The notes: a model not told the origin generated them from the letters alone. 64,000 bases of DNA from Sphingobium sp. EM0848 (GCF_013375555.1 NZ_JABXWB010000005.1:998501-1062500), one strand, 5' to 3'; shown: positions 32,231 to 41,279, numbered from the stretch's first letter. Numbers and translations: made by a program.

Positions 32231-32269
32231 TAAGATCGCGACCGTCCGCTCTGTGAGGAGTCGTGGTTC

Positions 32270-33001
32270 ATGACGTCGCTGCTGCAACCGCTTTACTGGG
32301 CGATCTGGGTACAGCCCCGCACCCGCGCCCGGAAGCTGCTGGAATTTGGCGAGGTGGAATTGCAGGGCGGGCGGGACCTTGTGCGCGCGGCGGAACTGAC
32401 GCGCGATTCCCGGCTACGGCGCCTGTTCCTTGCCCATGCGCGGGACGAGCAGCGCCACGCCAGCCTGTTCCGCGCCCGCGGGCTGGCTTTGCTCGACGGG
32501 CGGCCGCAGGCGGCGGGAAAGTCCATGATGGATTGGATGGCGCCGGGTGAGCGGGGCCTCGACGATCTGCGGGTGGAGGAAGAGGAGGACGGTTCGTTGT
32601 TGGCCTTCATCCACCTTTCCGAAAGTGCGGCGGCGCGGGATTTCGCCCTCTACAGCCGCGTTCTGGGCCATGACCCCCCGACCCAGGCGGTGTTCGATCG
32701 CATCCTTCGCGACGAGGAGTCCCATATGCGCTATTCCCTTGCGGAACTTGACCGGGTCGCGCCGGGGCATCGCCGCATCCTTTTGTGGAAGGCGCGGCTA
32801 TCCCGTCTGTGGAAAGCCTATCTGCGGCTGGCGACGGCGCTGGCAGGCATCATCGCCACCATCATCCTGACGGCGCAATATTTCATCCTGCTACCTCCTT
32901 TCGCTTTCTTCGCCAAGCGTGCGGCGATGATGGAACGGACCGGTTGGACCCCGATCCCGGCTGACAGCGACCATGATGGTGGAGGGGAATTTGGACCATG
33001 A
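32270..33001 (+). CDS. Ferritin-like diiron protein with C-terminal membrane helix
   Basis: The 243-residue protein has a four-helix ferritin-like domain with paired acidic/His motifs: EFGEVELQGGRDLV, ARDEQRHASLF, IHLSESAAARDFALY and LRDEESHMRYSLAEL, fitting a diiron or dimanganese site. A C-terminal hydrophobic helix (LATALAGIIATIILTAQYFILLPPFAFF) anchors it. It is not an iron-storage ferritin; it more resembles a membrane-bound oxidase or hydroxylase or an iron-handling protein. GAGGAG lies about 10 bp before the ATG. The stop overlaps the carbamoyltransferase ATG (ATGA), so these two are made together. Confidence 0.75.
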   Translation: MTSLLQPLYWAIWVQPRTRARKLLEFGEVELQGGRDLVRAAELTRDSRLRRLFLAHARDEQRHASLFRARGLALLDGRPQAAGKSMMDWMAPGERGLDDLRVEEEEDGSLLAFIHLSESAAARDFALYSRVLGHDPPTQAVFDRILRDEESHMRYSLAELDRVAPGHRRILLWKARLSRLWKAYLRLATALAGIIATIILTAQYFILLPPFAFFAKRAAMMERTGWTPIPADSDHDGGGEFGP

Positions 33002-34767
33002 AGATATTGGGCATTTCCGCGCATTATCATGACTCGGCCGCAGCGCTGTTGATCGACGGCCTGCCGGTCGCGGCGGTTCAGGAAGAAAGGATGTCGCGTC
33101 GCAAGAATGACGCCGCCTTCCCGATCGGCGCGATCGAATGGTGCCTGGAGCGGGGCGGCATCCAGCCGGAGGATCTGGACTCGGTCATCTTCTATGAGCG
33201 GCCTGCCCTGAAATTCGACCGGGTGCTGACCTCCTGCCTGCGGAGCTTCCCGCAAAGCTGGCGCTCCTTCCCACGGGCGATGAAGAATATGCTGGGCGAG
33301 AAGCTCTGGGTCCGGGGCGTCATCGCGGCGCAGCTTGGCATCCCGCGGAACAGGATAGGCTTCACCAGCCACCATCTCTCCCACGCGGCGGCAGCCTTCC
33401 TGACCGCGCCATGCCGCCGGGCCGCCATCTTCACGGCGGATGGCGTTGGTGAATGGGCGACCATGACGGTCGGTCAGGGAGAAAAGTGCGATGACGGGTC
33501 CACCTACGTCCGGCTGTTCCGGGAACTGCGCTTTCCCCATTCGCTTGGGCTCTTCTATTCGGCCTTCACCGCCTATCTGGGCTTCGCCGTCAATGAGGGC
33601 GAATATAAGGTCATGGGCCTTGCTGCCTATGGCACGCCCAATCGGGTCGACGATGTCCGCCGCGTGATCCTGCGCACGGCCGATGGCGCCATTGAGCTGG
33701 ATACCGATTATTTCGATTTCCAGAGCCGGGTGGAAACCTCCTTTTCTCAGGCGTTCACCGACTTGTTCGGCCCGCCGCGCGCGCCCCATCATCCCATCGA
33801 TCTCAGCACGGCGGAGGGGCGCCGCTTCGCGGACATCGCCGCCAGCGCGCAGCGGGTGCTGGAGGAGATCATGGTCGACATCGCCCGGTCGCTGCATCGC
33901 GAAACGGGGTTTGACGATCTCTGTCTGGGCGGGGGCGTCGCGCTCAATGGCGTGGCCAATGCCCGGATGCTGGCCGAATCCGGTTTCAAGCGGATTTTCG
34001 TGCCCCCGGCACCGGGCGATGCGGGTTGCGCGCTGGGCGCGGCGCTGATCGCGGACCGCATCCATTTCCGCCAGCCGCATCGTGCCTTCCCCGACCATCC
34101 CTTCTGGGGGCCGCAGGTGGACCAGGCCGAACTTGCCCGTCTGGCACGCGAGGATGGGCTGGCCGTGACCGAGATGACCGACCAGTCCATGCTGGACGCG
34201 ACAGCGGACGCCCTGTGGCAGGGCGAGATCGTCGGCTGGATGGACGGCGCGCTGGAATTTGGTCCCCGGGCGCTTGGCCATCGTAGCATCTTCGCTGCCC
34301 CCCATGATGCGGAGATGCGCGACCGGCTCAATCGCGACATCAAATATCGGGAAGAGTTCCGCCCCTTCGCCCCGGTCGTGCTGACGGAGCATGGACGGCG
34401 TTATTTCGATCTTTCGCCCGGAGCGGACCGGCTGGGCCGGTTCATGTCCGGCGTCTTCCCGGTGCGCCCGGAATGGCGCGACAGGCTGGCCGCCGTCACC
34501 CATGTGGACGGCACGGCGCGCGTGCAGTTGCTGGACCCCGCCATGGAACCCCGGCTCGCCCGGTTGCTGGAGTTGTACGGCGCCAGAAGCGGCCTTCCGG
34601 TCCTGCTCAACACCTCCTTCAACCTTGCGGGCGAGCCGATCGTGAACAGTGCGGCGGAAGGATATTCCACCTTCCGCCGTTGTGGCATCGACCTGCTGAT
34701 CGCCGGCACTGTCGCTGTGCGCAAGCGGCATGGACAGGGTTTGAGCTTGCAGGAGGCCGCAGCATGA
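32998..34767 (+). CDS. O-carbamoyltransferase (NodU/TobZ/SxtI type)
   Basis: The 589-residue enzyme has the two-domain carbamoyltransferase layout. The Kae1-like N-terminal domain includes MKILGISAHYHDSAAAL, SHHLSHAAAAFLTAP (metal-binding His pair), FTADGVGEWATMTVG, NEGEYKVMGLAAYG and LGGGVALNGVANARML. The C-terminal YrdC-like domain includes GWMDGALEFGPRALGHRSIFA, EEFRPFAPVVL and LLNTSFNLAGEPIVNSAAEG. It transfers a carbamoyl group from carbamoyl phosphate to a hydroxyl of a small molecule or glycan. The acceptor is unknown. Overlaps by 4 bp with the ferritin-like gene upstream and the DUF5989 gene downstream. Confidence 0.92.
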   Translation: MKILGISAHYHDSAAALLIDGLPVAAVQEERMSRRKNDAAFPIGAIEWCLERGGIQPEDLDSVIFYERPALKFDRVLTSCLRSFPQSWRSFPRAMKNMLGEKLWVRGVIAAQLGIPRNRIGFTSHHLSHAAAAFLTAPCRRAAIFTADGVGEWATMTVGQGEKCDDGSTYVRLFRELRFPHSLGLFYSAFTAYLGFAVNEGEYKVMGLAAYGTPNRVDDVRRVILRTADGAIELDTDYFDFQSRVETSFSQAFTDLFGPPRAPHHPIDLSTAEGRRFADIAASAQRVLEEIMVDIARSLHRETGFDDLCLGGGVALNGVANARMLAESGFKRIFVPPAPGDAGCALGAALIADRIHFRQPHRAFPDHPFWGPQVDQAELARLAREDGLAVTEMTDQSMLDATADALWQGEIVGWMDGALEFGPRALGHRSIFAAPHDAEMRDRLNRDIKYREEFRPFAPVVLTEHGRRYFDLSPGADRLGRFMSGVFPVRPEWRDRLAAVTHVDGTARVQLLDPAMEPRLARLLELYGARSGLPVLLNTSFNLAGEPIVNSAAEGYSTFRRCGIDLLIAGTVAVRKRHGQGLSLQEAAA

Positions 34768-34976
34768 TCAGGAAGAAAAGCCGCATCATGCGACAGTGGA
34801 TCATCTTTCGCAGCGCGTTCGGTACGGCGGGGGAACTGGTCCAGGGCGTCTGGCAGTCGCCGTCCCGGCGGCGATGGATGATACCGCTGATCCTGTTCCT
34901 GTGCCTCAACGGCCTGATCCTGACGCTGGCCGCCGGTGTCGAGGCGCTGGCGCCGTTCGTCTATTCCATTTTCTGA
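34764..34976 (+). CDS. DUF5989 small membrane protein (SxtK-like)
   Basis: ATG at 34764 overlaps the carbamoyltransferase stop as ATGA and has AGGAGG 7 bp upstream. The 70-residue product contains FGTAGELVQGVW, a basic turn SPSRRRWMIP and one transmembrane helix (LILFLCLNGLILTLAAGVE), and ends APFVYSIF. This GEL...W-K/R-W-P-TM-APF(I/V)Y pattern is that of DUF5989, which sits beside NodU-type carbamoyltransferases in many clusters, including the saxitoxin cluster. Its role is unknown. Confidence 0.82.
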   Translation: MIRKKSRIMRQWIIFRSAFGTAGELVQGVWQSPSRRRWMIPLILFLCLNGLILTLAAGVEALAPFVYSIF

Positions 34977-34983
34977 CGCGGCG

Positions 34984-35943
34984 ATGGATGCGATTTTCCA
35001 ACCCCTGCTGGCTTGCCCCGCCTGCGCCGGGGCGCTGACACTGGATTGGCGATGCGCCAGTTGCGACGCGGCCTATGCGGTGAGCGAGGATGTGGCGGAT
35101 TTGCGGCTGCCGGGCGATGAACGGACCGAAACCGTGCGCGCCTTTTATACCGAGGCGCCCTTCCCGGGTTACCCGCCCCATGCCAGCCTGAGTTGGCTGC
35201 GCGCGCGCGCCGGTCTCAGCCCGTTCGCCCGTGCGCTCGACCGGGCGATCGCGCCCGATGCGCGGATCGCCGAAATAGGATGCGGCACGGGGCAGATGAG
35301 CCTCTATCTCGCTCATGGCGACCGTGTCGTCATCGGCGCCGATCTGACGCGCGCCTCTCTTCTGCTCGCGACCGGTGCGGCAAAGGATTTCGGCATCGGA
35401 CGCGCGCTTTTCGTCGAGACGGACCTGTTCGCGCCGGGCCTGCGCGACAGCGCCTTCGATGTCGTCTATTGTTCCGGGGTGCTGCATCACACGCCTGATC
35501 CACGGGCCGCCTTTCGCCGGATCGCGAGGCTGGCGCGGCCGGGCGGGATGATCGTCATCGGCCTTTACAATGGCTTTGCGCGCATCCCCCTGCGCCTGCG
35601 CCGGATCGTGGCCCGGCTGACGGCAGGCCGATGGATTCCGGGCGACCCGGTCCTGAAGGATCGGACCACGGAGGCCGAGCGCCATCGCGCCTGGCTGCGC
35701 GATCAATATTGCCACCCGCTGGAGCATTGCCACACCCTTGCCGAAGTGCGCCGCTGGTTCGGGGAAAACGGCATTACCTATGTCAGAAGCTATCCATCAG
35801 CCCTGTTGGGTGGATCGGAAGCCGACGCGCTTCTTGCCGACCAGACGGGCGGCTGGTTCCTGGAGGAATGGATCACCCAATGTAAGTGGATGACATCGAT
35901 CGGCAGGGAAGGGGGATTGTTCGTGACCGTCGGCATTGCCTGA
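34984..35943 (+). CDS. SAM-dependent methyltransferase with N-terminal zinc ribbon
   Basis: ATG at 34984, 7 bp after the DUF5989 stop. The 319-residue protein opens with a CPAC...CASC zinc ribbon (residues ~11-32, Trm112-like) and continues with a class I methyltransferase core: IAEIGCGTGQMSLYLAHG (SAM loop), VIGADLTRASL, FDVVYCSGVLHHTPDPRAAF and RPGGMIVIGLYNGF. The substrate is unknown. As last gene of the operon with the ferritin-like protein, carbamoyltransferase and DUF5989, it probably modifies the same product. Confidence 0.85.
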   Translation: MDAIFQPLLACPACAGALTLDWRCASCDAAYAVSEDVADLRLPGDERTETVRAFYTEAPFPGYPPHASLSWLRARAGLSPFARALDRAIAPDARIAEIGCGTGQMSLYLAHGDRVVIGADLTRASLLLATGAAKDFGIGRALFVETDLFAPGLRDSAFDVVYCSGVLHHTPDPRAAFRRIARLARPGGMIVIGLYNGFARIPLRLRRIVARLTAGRWIPGDPVLKDRTTEAERHRAWLRDQYCHPLEHCHTLAEVRRWFGENGITYVRSYPSALLGGSEADALLADQTGGWFLEEWITQCKWMTSIGREGGLFVTVGIA

Positions 35944-36039
35944 CGCACCATCCTTCGTTGCACGATGCGCCCGCGCCGTCAATTGACTGTAACAGGTGTT
36001 TGGTATATTGATTGCGCCGCGCTTTGAGGAGAGGCTCCG

Positions 36040-37776
36040 ATGTTCAACTATGTTCCCCCGATCGACGATTACCGCTTTCTGCTGACGGATGTCCTAGGCT
36101 TCGACGGGGCGATGGCGGAGATGGGCAAGGAGGTCGATGCGGACCTCGCCGCTGCGGTGCTGGAGGAAGCGGGGCGGATGTGCGCCGATCGGCTGCACCC
36201 CATCAACCGCCATGGCGATGAGGAGGGGAGCCGCCTGATCGATGGCAATGTGGAAACCCCGGCGGGCTTTGCCGAGGCGTGGCGCGATTTCGCGGCGGCG
36301 GGCTGGGCCTCGCTGTCGGCTGATCCGGCGCATGGCGGGCAGGGGCTGCCTTTCATCCTTCAGCTCTGGCTGGATGAGATGATGGCGGCGGCGAACCTGT
36401 CCTTCGGCCTGTTTCCGGGGCTGACGCGCGGGGCTTGCGAAGCGATCTCGGCGCATGCGGGCGATGGCCTCAAGGCCGCCTATCTGCCGCGCATGGTGAG
36501 CGGCGAATGGACCGGCGCCATGGCGCTGACCGAAAGCAGCGCGGGCACGGACCTTGCGCTGCTGAAGACCAAGGCAGTGTCCCAGGGCGATGGCAGCTTT
36601 GCCGTCACCGGGCAGAAGATCTTCATTTCCTCGGGCGATCATGATTTCGGCGGCAATATCGTTCATCTGGTGCTGGCGCGCCTGCCTGATGCGCCCGCCG
36701 GGGTGAAGGGGATCAGCCTGTTCCTGGTGCCCAAGTTCCTGCCCGATGCGGGGGGTGATTTCACCGTTCGTAACGGCATGTCGGTCGGCGCGCTGGAAAA
36801 GAAGATGGGCATTCATGCGCAGCCGACCTGCGTGATGAATTATGACGGCGCGACCGGCTGGCTGGTGGGCGAACCGAACAAGGGTCTGGCCGCCATGTTC
36901 ACCATGATGAATGCCGAGCGGCTGATGGTCGGCATTCAGGGGCTGGGCATTGCGGGGGCCGCCTATCAGCAGGCCGCCGGCTATGCGAAGGAGCGGCTGC
37001 AGGGGCGCAGCGCCGATGGCGCACGGAACCCGGTGGCGATCATCGAGCATGCCGATGTGCGGCGGATGCTGCTCAATATCCGCGCCTTTGTGGAGGCGGG
37101 ACGCGCGCTGGCCGGGTGGACGGCGTTGCAGCTCGACCGGGCGCATCATCACCCCGACGCGACGGAACGGGCGAAGGCGGATGCGCTGGTCGCGCTGCTG
37201 ACTCCGGTGGTGAAGGCGGGCTTCACCGATTTCGGCTTTGAGAGCGCGGTGCAGGCGCAGCAGGTGTTCGGCGGCCATGGCTACATCCGCGAATGGGGCA
37301 TGGAGCAATATGTCCGCGATGCGCGGATCGCCCAGATTTATGAGGGCACCAATGGCGTGCAGGCGATGGATCTGGTCGGGCGCAAGCTGCCGCTGGCTGG
37401 TGGCGCGGTGGTCGAGGGCTTTTTCGCGTCTGTAGCGGCGGATCTGGCGGCGGCCGGGGGTTTGACGATCGCGGCGAAAACGCAGGAGGCGTTGGCGTTG
37501 CTGCGCGCCACGACGGCTTCGCTGCAGGGCGCCGGCACCGATGCGGCGGGCGCGGCGGCGGTCGACTATCTGCGGTTCTTCGCACTGGTGGCCATGGGGT
37601 GGATGTGGACGCGCATGGCCGCCGCAGCGCAGGGCGGCGACAGCCCGCTGCATGAAGCGAAGCGTACCGTCGCGGACTATTTCGCGGCGCGGATGCTGCC
37701 GCAGGCGCAAGGCCTTGCGGCAAGCATCGCTTCGGGTGAGGGCGCCGTCATGGCGCTGTCTGCTGACGCTTTCTAA
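36040..37776 (+). CDS. Acyl-CoA dehydrogenase with C-terminal extension domain
   Basis: The 578-residue flavoprotein has the ACAD core: LTESSAGTDLALLKTKA and FAVTGQKIFISSGDHD (FAD loops), KKMGIHAQPTCVMNYDGATGWLVGEPNKGLAAMFTMMNAERLMVGIQGLG, and QVFGGHGYIREWGMEQYVRDARIAQIYEGTNGVQAMDLVGRKLP with the catalytic Glu in YEGTNG. The extra ~120 residues at the C-terminus match long ACADs of AcdH/DmdC type. SD GAGGAGAGG lies before ATG 36040. No ECF-type promoter element is seen in the 96-bp gap upstream, so the preceding block appears to end at 35943. Confidence 0.92.
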   Translation: MFNYVPPIDDYRFLLTDVLGFDGAMAEMGKEVDADLAAAVLEEAGRMCADRLHPINRHGDEEGSRLIDGNVETPAGFAEAWRDFAAAGWASLSADPAHGGQGLPFILQLWLDEMMAAANLSFGLFPGLTRGACEAISAHAGDGLKAAYLPRMVSGEWTGAMALTESSAGTDLALLKTKAVSQGDGSFAVTGQKIFISSGDHDFGGNIVHLVLARLPDAPAGVKGISLFLVPKFLPDAGGDFTVRNGMSVGALEKKMGIHAQPTCVMNYDGATGWLVGEPNKGLAAMFTMMNAERLMVGIQGLGIAGAAYQQAAGYAKERLQGRSADGARNPVAIIEHADVRRMLLNIRAFVEAGRALAGWTALQLDRAHHHPDATERAKADALVALLTPVVKAGFTDFGFESAVQAQQVFGGHGYIREWGMEQYVRDARIAQIYEGTNGVQAMDLVGRKLPLAGGAVVEGFFASVAADLAAAGGLTIAAKTQEALALLRATTASLQGAGTDAAGAAAVDYLRFFALVAMGWMWTRMAAAAQGGDSPLHEAKRTVADYFAARMLPQAQGLAASIASGEGAVMALSADAF

Positions 37777-37781
37777 GGGAG

Positions 37782-38672
37782 TTATCGGCTGGGCCGGTTC
37801 ATCGCCGGCCCCAGTTCAAGTTGCAGGCACTCGACCACCTGCTGCACCTTCGGCATCAGATGGCGGCGCTGCGGATACACGGCCCAGATCGGCTCATCCT
37901 CCGGCTGCACATCTTCCAGCAGCAGTTCGACCATGCCGTGTTTCAGATGCGGCAGGATGTAGAAATCGGGGAGTTGGCAGATGCCGAGGCCAGCGATGCA
38001 CGCCTCCATCACGGCATGGCCGCTGTTGCAGCGGAAGCGGCCCTGGGGGCGATGGATGACATCCTGCCCGTCGACCTTGAAATGCCAGGTAGCGCTGGTC
38101 CCGGTGATGCACTCGTGCCGTTCGAGTGCGTCCACCGTTGTCGGACGACCCGCTTGCGCGAGATAGTTCGGCGCCGCGCAGGTGTAGAGCGTTCGGGATG
38201 CGACCCGAGCGCCGATCAGGCGCGGGTCGGTGATCGCGCCTGTCCGTACCGCCAGATCATAGCCTTCCGCCACCAGATCGACGACGCGATTGGACAGGTC
38301 GATAGACAAAGCGAGCCGGGGATGGCGCATTGCGAAGCGGCGGATGATCGGCGCCACGAAGCGCTCGCCCATGGCGGTCGAGCAGGTGACACGCAATTCC
38401 CCCTGCGGTTCGCTTTGTTCGGAAATGAGCGCAATGGCCTCGTCCCGTTCCTGCGCGATCCGGGCGCAGCGGTCGAAGAATACGCGGCCCGTGTCGGTCA
38501 GGCGGACGGTCCGGGTCGTGCGGTGAAACAGTTGCGCCTGTACCCGCTGTTCCAGGGCCATGATAGCGCGGCTGACATGCGTGGGCGAAACGCCCAGCGC
38601 TTTCGCTCCGCGCGTGAAGGAGCCTGCCGTTGCCACGGCAATGAATTCGTCGATACCGGCCCAGGCGGGCAT
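37782..38672 (-). CDS. LysR-type transcriptional regulator
   Basis: The 296-residue protein starts MPAWAGIDEFIAVATAGSFTRGAKALGVSPTHVSRAIMALE, a LysR winged HTH, followed by an effector domain with GELRVTCSTAMGERFVAPIIRRF and LYTCAAPNYLAQAG, typical of the CrgA/DmlR-like branch. It is convergent with the acyl-CoA dehydrogenase gene (5-bp gap). Its target may be that gene or the esterases upstream; no operator was identified. Confidence 0.9.
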   Translation of the reverse strand: MPAWAGIDEFIAVATAGSFTRGAKALGVSPTHVSRAIMALEQRVQAQLFHRTTRTVRLTDTGRVFFDRCARIAQERDEAIALISEQSEPQGELRVTCSTAMGERFVAPIIRRFAMRHPRLALSIDLSNRVVDLVAEGYDLAVRTGAITDPRLIGARVASRTLYTCAAPNYLAQAGRPTTVDALERHECITGTSATWHFKVDGQDVIHRPQGRFRCNSGHAVMEACIAGLGICQLPDFYILPHLKHGMVELLLEDVQPEDEPIWAVYPQRRHLMPKVQQVVECLQLELGPAMNRPSR

Positions 38673-38758
38673 GCCATTATCCCATCATGGTAACAATCGA
38701 TTGCTGAATGGCAGGATTATAACATCGATATCAAGGAAAGAAATCGGGGTGAGGCGCT

Positions 38759-39736
38759 CTATCGCGGGCGCAATGTCCTTTCGAAAAAGGCCAGTGTAGC
38801 CTCCAGCGCCTGTGCATTGGCGCGGTGCGTGTCCGCATCGGTTTTGCCGACAAAGCCATGATCGACGCCAGGAATATAGATGGCGTCGACCGGCGTATGT
38901 GCGGCCTTGAGCGCGGATTTGAACTCCTGCGTTTGCGAGACGGCCACCAATGTATCGGCAAGGCCGTGGATCAGCAGCATCGGCGGATCCTGCGCATCGA
39001 CATAGGTGATGGGGCTGGCGAAGCGGAGCACCTCCCCGGAGCATTGGTCCGGGCAACCAAGATAGGGCGCGGGACCCGTCTGGCCCGGCGGAGTGGGCAC
39101 TGTCGCGAAATCATGCACGCCATACCAGGATACGCCCGCCTGTACGCAATCGGACATGGCTGCCAGATCGGGTGTGTTGGGGTCGGCGGGTGGTTGCAGC
39201 TTGGCGATGCCGCAACTGGTGGAAGCAAGGGCGGCAAGCTGTCCCCCTGCCGATCCGCCGAAAATGCCGACATGGGCGGGGTCGATGCCATAACCACCGG
39301 CATGTAGCCGCAGGAAGCGGATGGCGGTTTTGACATCCTGTATCGCGGCCGGAAAATGCGCTTCGCCGTCGAGCCGATATTCGACCGACGCCACGACGAA
39401 GCCGCGTGCGGCATATTGCGCAAGCACGGCGGGAAAGTCCCTGATCGGCCCACCATGGCGCTTGGTGCCCGTCATCCATGCGCCGCCATGGACATGGACG
39501 ATCAGCGGTAATGGCTCTTTGCGGTTTTGCGGGCGGTAAAGGTCCAGCCGCAAGGGACGATAATGGAGTGGCTGGCTGTAGATGATATCAGCCTGCGCAG
39601 TGACGCCGCCGGGGAAGCGGGTGGCGGTTTGTGGCCATGGTTCGGGCCGCAGTCGCCCGATCTCGAACTGGATCGGTGGCGGCGCGGCGCCGATCAGCGC
39701 CAGAAGGGGAAGGATGCGGAGCCGGTTTTTCGTCAT
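38759..39736 (-). CDS. Secreted alpha/beta-hydrolase esterase (HSL-like)
   Basis: A 325-residue protein with a short signal-like N-terminus (MTKNRLRILPLLALIGAAPPP). It carries the oxyanion motif VHVHGGAWMTG, the nucleophile elbow FGGSAGGQLAA, and the late acid and base in LIHGLADTLVAVS and GVDHGFVG. This is the hormone-sensitive-lipase-like carboxylesterase pattern. It starts 13 bp after the type-B carboxylesterase gene on the same strand, so both probably follow the TonB receptor at 41.3-44.2 kb as one transport and hydrolysis unit. Substrate unknown. Confidence 0.87.
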   Translation of the reverse strand: MTKNRLRILPLLALIGAAPPPIQFEIGRLRPEPWPQTATRFPGGVTAQADIIYSQPLHYRPLRLDLYRPQNRKEPLPLIVHVHGGAWMTGTKRHGGPIRDFPAVLAQYAARGFVVASVEYRLDGEAHFPAAIQDVKTAIRFLRLHAGGYGIDPAHVGIFGGSAGGQLAALASTSCGIAKLQPPADPNTPDLAAMSDCVQAGVSWYGVHDFATVPTPPGQTGPAPYLGCPDQCSGEVLRFASPITYVDAQDPPMLLIHGLADTLVAVSQTQEFKSALKAAHTPVDAIYIPGVDHGFVGKTDADTHRANAQALEATLAFFERTLRPR

Positions 39737-39749
39737 TGCCGGCTTCCGA

Positions 39750-41279
39750 TCAAGGCAATTTCTGGCCGGTGCGGTCTGCCCAGAGCTTCCACCAATAGGC
39801 GATCTGCTTTGCGCGGAAATCCGGTACGACGGACGTCTTGCCGTTGATCAGCAGGGGCCCGCGATGCGGCCCCTTATATTCGCTCCAGTGGGGCAGGCTG
39901 GGACCATTGGGATTCCCCCTCTTGATGAAATTCGCCCAATAATCCTGCATCATCGTCGCCAGTCGCGCATTTTCGGCATTTTGCGATGCCTTGGCCGCGC
40001 CCAGCGTATAGCCGAAATCGGCGCAATGCGGTGCGCCTGCGACCTTCCCGCGCTCGGCGGGCGGGACATAGGCGAAATGATAGGACCAACCAGGCTGCCA
40101 GCGCGCTGCAAGGCCCGCCGTCGCGGTCGCGGCCGAGGTGAAGATGAAATCGGTCTGCACCTGCCGCAGCAGTTCGGCCGGGGGGAGTTTCCCTTGCGGG
40201 TCATAGATTTTGCGCACCGCGGGGAGGTCGATGCCGAAACGGTCCTTCAGCACCTTTTCATCAAAGCCCATCAGCCCGAAAATGCTCGCCTCATTGCTGG
40301 TCGATCCGGCGATATAGGGGACGCGGGCGACATTCCCGTTGGCGAAGGCGACGGCGGTTTCCTGCGGGATCCAATCGCCGTCGACCACCGCGCCGAAATT
40401 GGGCGGGCCGGGATCGGCGGCCATGACCGCTGCCGGATCGAGCTTGCGCAGCGCGGCGATGGCGTCCTTGCCCTCGCCGGACACGCCCGCGCGGGCGGCA
40501 AAGGCGATGCCTTCCCGTTCCGCCTGTGCTTGCGGGCGGGTGGCGTTGTTGATGCCGCCGCCGCTATGCGCGCTGGCGCGGGCGAAGAGGCCGCGTGCCT
40601 TGGGCGTGGCAACCAGCGCATTGATGCTGGAGCCGCCTGCCGAGCAGCCCATGATCGTCACCTTGTCAGGATCGCCGCCGAAGTGCGCGATATTGTTGCG
40701 GACCCAGTTCAGACCTGCGACCTGATCCATCAGCCAGTAATTGCCGGTCGGGACCCCCGGCTGCTCCGCGCGCAGGCCGGGATGGGAGAAGAAGCCAAGC
40801 CGCCCCAGCCGATAGTTGAGCGACACCACCAATATGCCGCGTTTGGTATAGACCCGTGCGGCATCGTCGAACAGTTCCGCGCCCGAGCCCACGAAGAAGG
40901 CGCCGCCATGGATCAGTACCAGCACCGGCATCCTGCCCTTGAGCGAGGGGGTAGCGACATTGATCGACAGGCAATCCTCGCTCTGCTTCGCGCCGCGTTC
41001 ATTGGGGGTTTCGGGCTGGGGGCAGATCGGGCCGAAATGCGAGGCGTCGAAGGGCGCGGTCCAGGGGACGACTGGACGTGGCGGGGTCCAGCGGTGATCG
41101 CCGCCGGTCGTCTGGGCGAAGGGGATGCCCTTGAAGATACCGCCGGTTCCTTGCGCCTGTCCATGTACAGGGCCGGATGCGGTTGTCACCACCGGGCCTT
41201 GCGCAGCCGGTGCCGCGATCAGGCTGCCGCCGACAAGCGAAAGGCCGGCCATGCCTGCCCAAAACTGTGCTGCCTTCAC
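39750..41279 (-). CDS. Secreted type-B carboxylesterase with a Cys in the nucleophile elbow
   Basis: GTG at 41279 (MKAAQFWAGMAGLSLVGGSLIAAPAAQ) has GGGGAGAGG upstream and gives a clean signal peptide. The ~509-residue enzyme has the cholinesterase-fold landmarks FKGIPFAQ, SEDCLSINVATP, LVLIHGGAFFVGSG, GNYWLMDQVAGLNWVRNNIAHFGGDP, and a catalytic Glu in STSNEASIF and His in GAPHCADFGY. The nucleophile elbow reads MGCSAGGSS rather than the usual GESAG, so Cys replaces Glu before the catalytic Ser. It follows a TonB receptor gene and precedes a second esterase. Confidence 0.9.
   Translation of the reverse strand: MKAAQFWAGMAGLSLVGGSLIAAPAAQGPVVTTASGPVHGQAQGTGGIFKGIPFAQTTGGDHRWTPPRPVVPWTAPFDASHFGPICPQPETPNERGAKQSEDCLSINVATPSLKGRMPVLVLIHGGAFFVGSGAELFDDAARVYTKRGILVVSLNYRLGRLGFFSHPGLRAEQPGVPTGNYWLMDQVAGLNWVRNNIAHFGGDPDKVTIMGCSAGGSSINALVATPKARGLFARASAHSGGGINNATRPQAQAEREGIAFAARAGVSGEGKDAIAALRKLDPAAVMAADPGPPNFGAVVDGDWIPQETAVAFANGNVARVPYIAGSTSNEASIFGLMGFDEKVLKDRFGIDLPAVRKIYDPQGKLPPAELLRQVQTDFIFTSAATATAGLAARWQPGWSYHFAYVPPAERGKVAGAPHCADFGYTLGAAKASQNAENARLATMMQDYWANFIKRGNPNGPSLPHWSEYKGPHRGPLLINGKTSVVPDFRAKQIAYWWKLWADRTGQKLP

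Noticed and set aside
32818..34731. Long open frame opposite the carbamoyltransferase gene, and similar long antisense frames at 5566-6624, 9564-10994 and 29883-31484
   Set aside because: They mirror well-supported genes in GC-rich DNA, lack recognisable domains and have low-complexity Arg/Pro/Gly composition.
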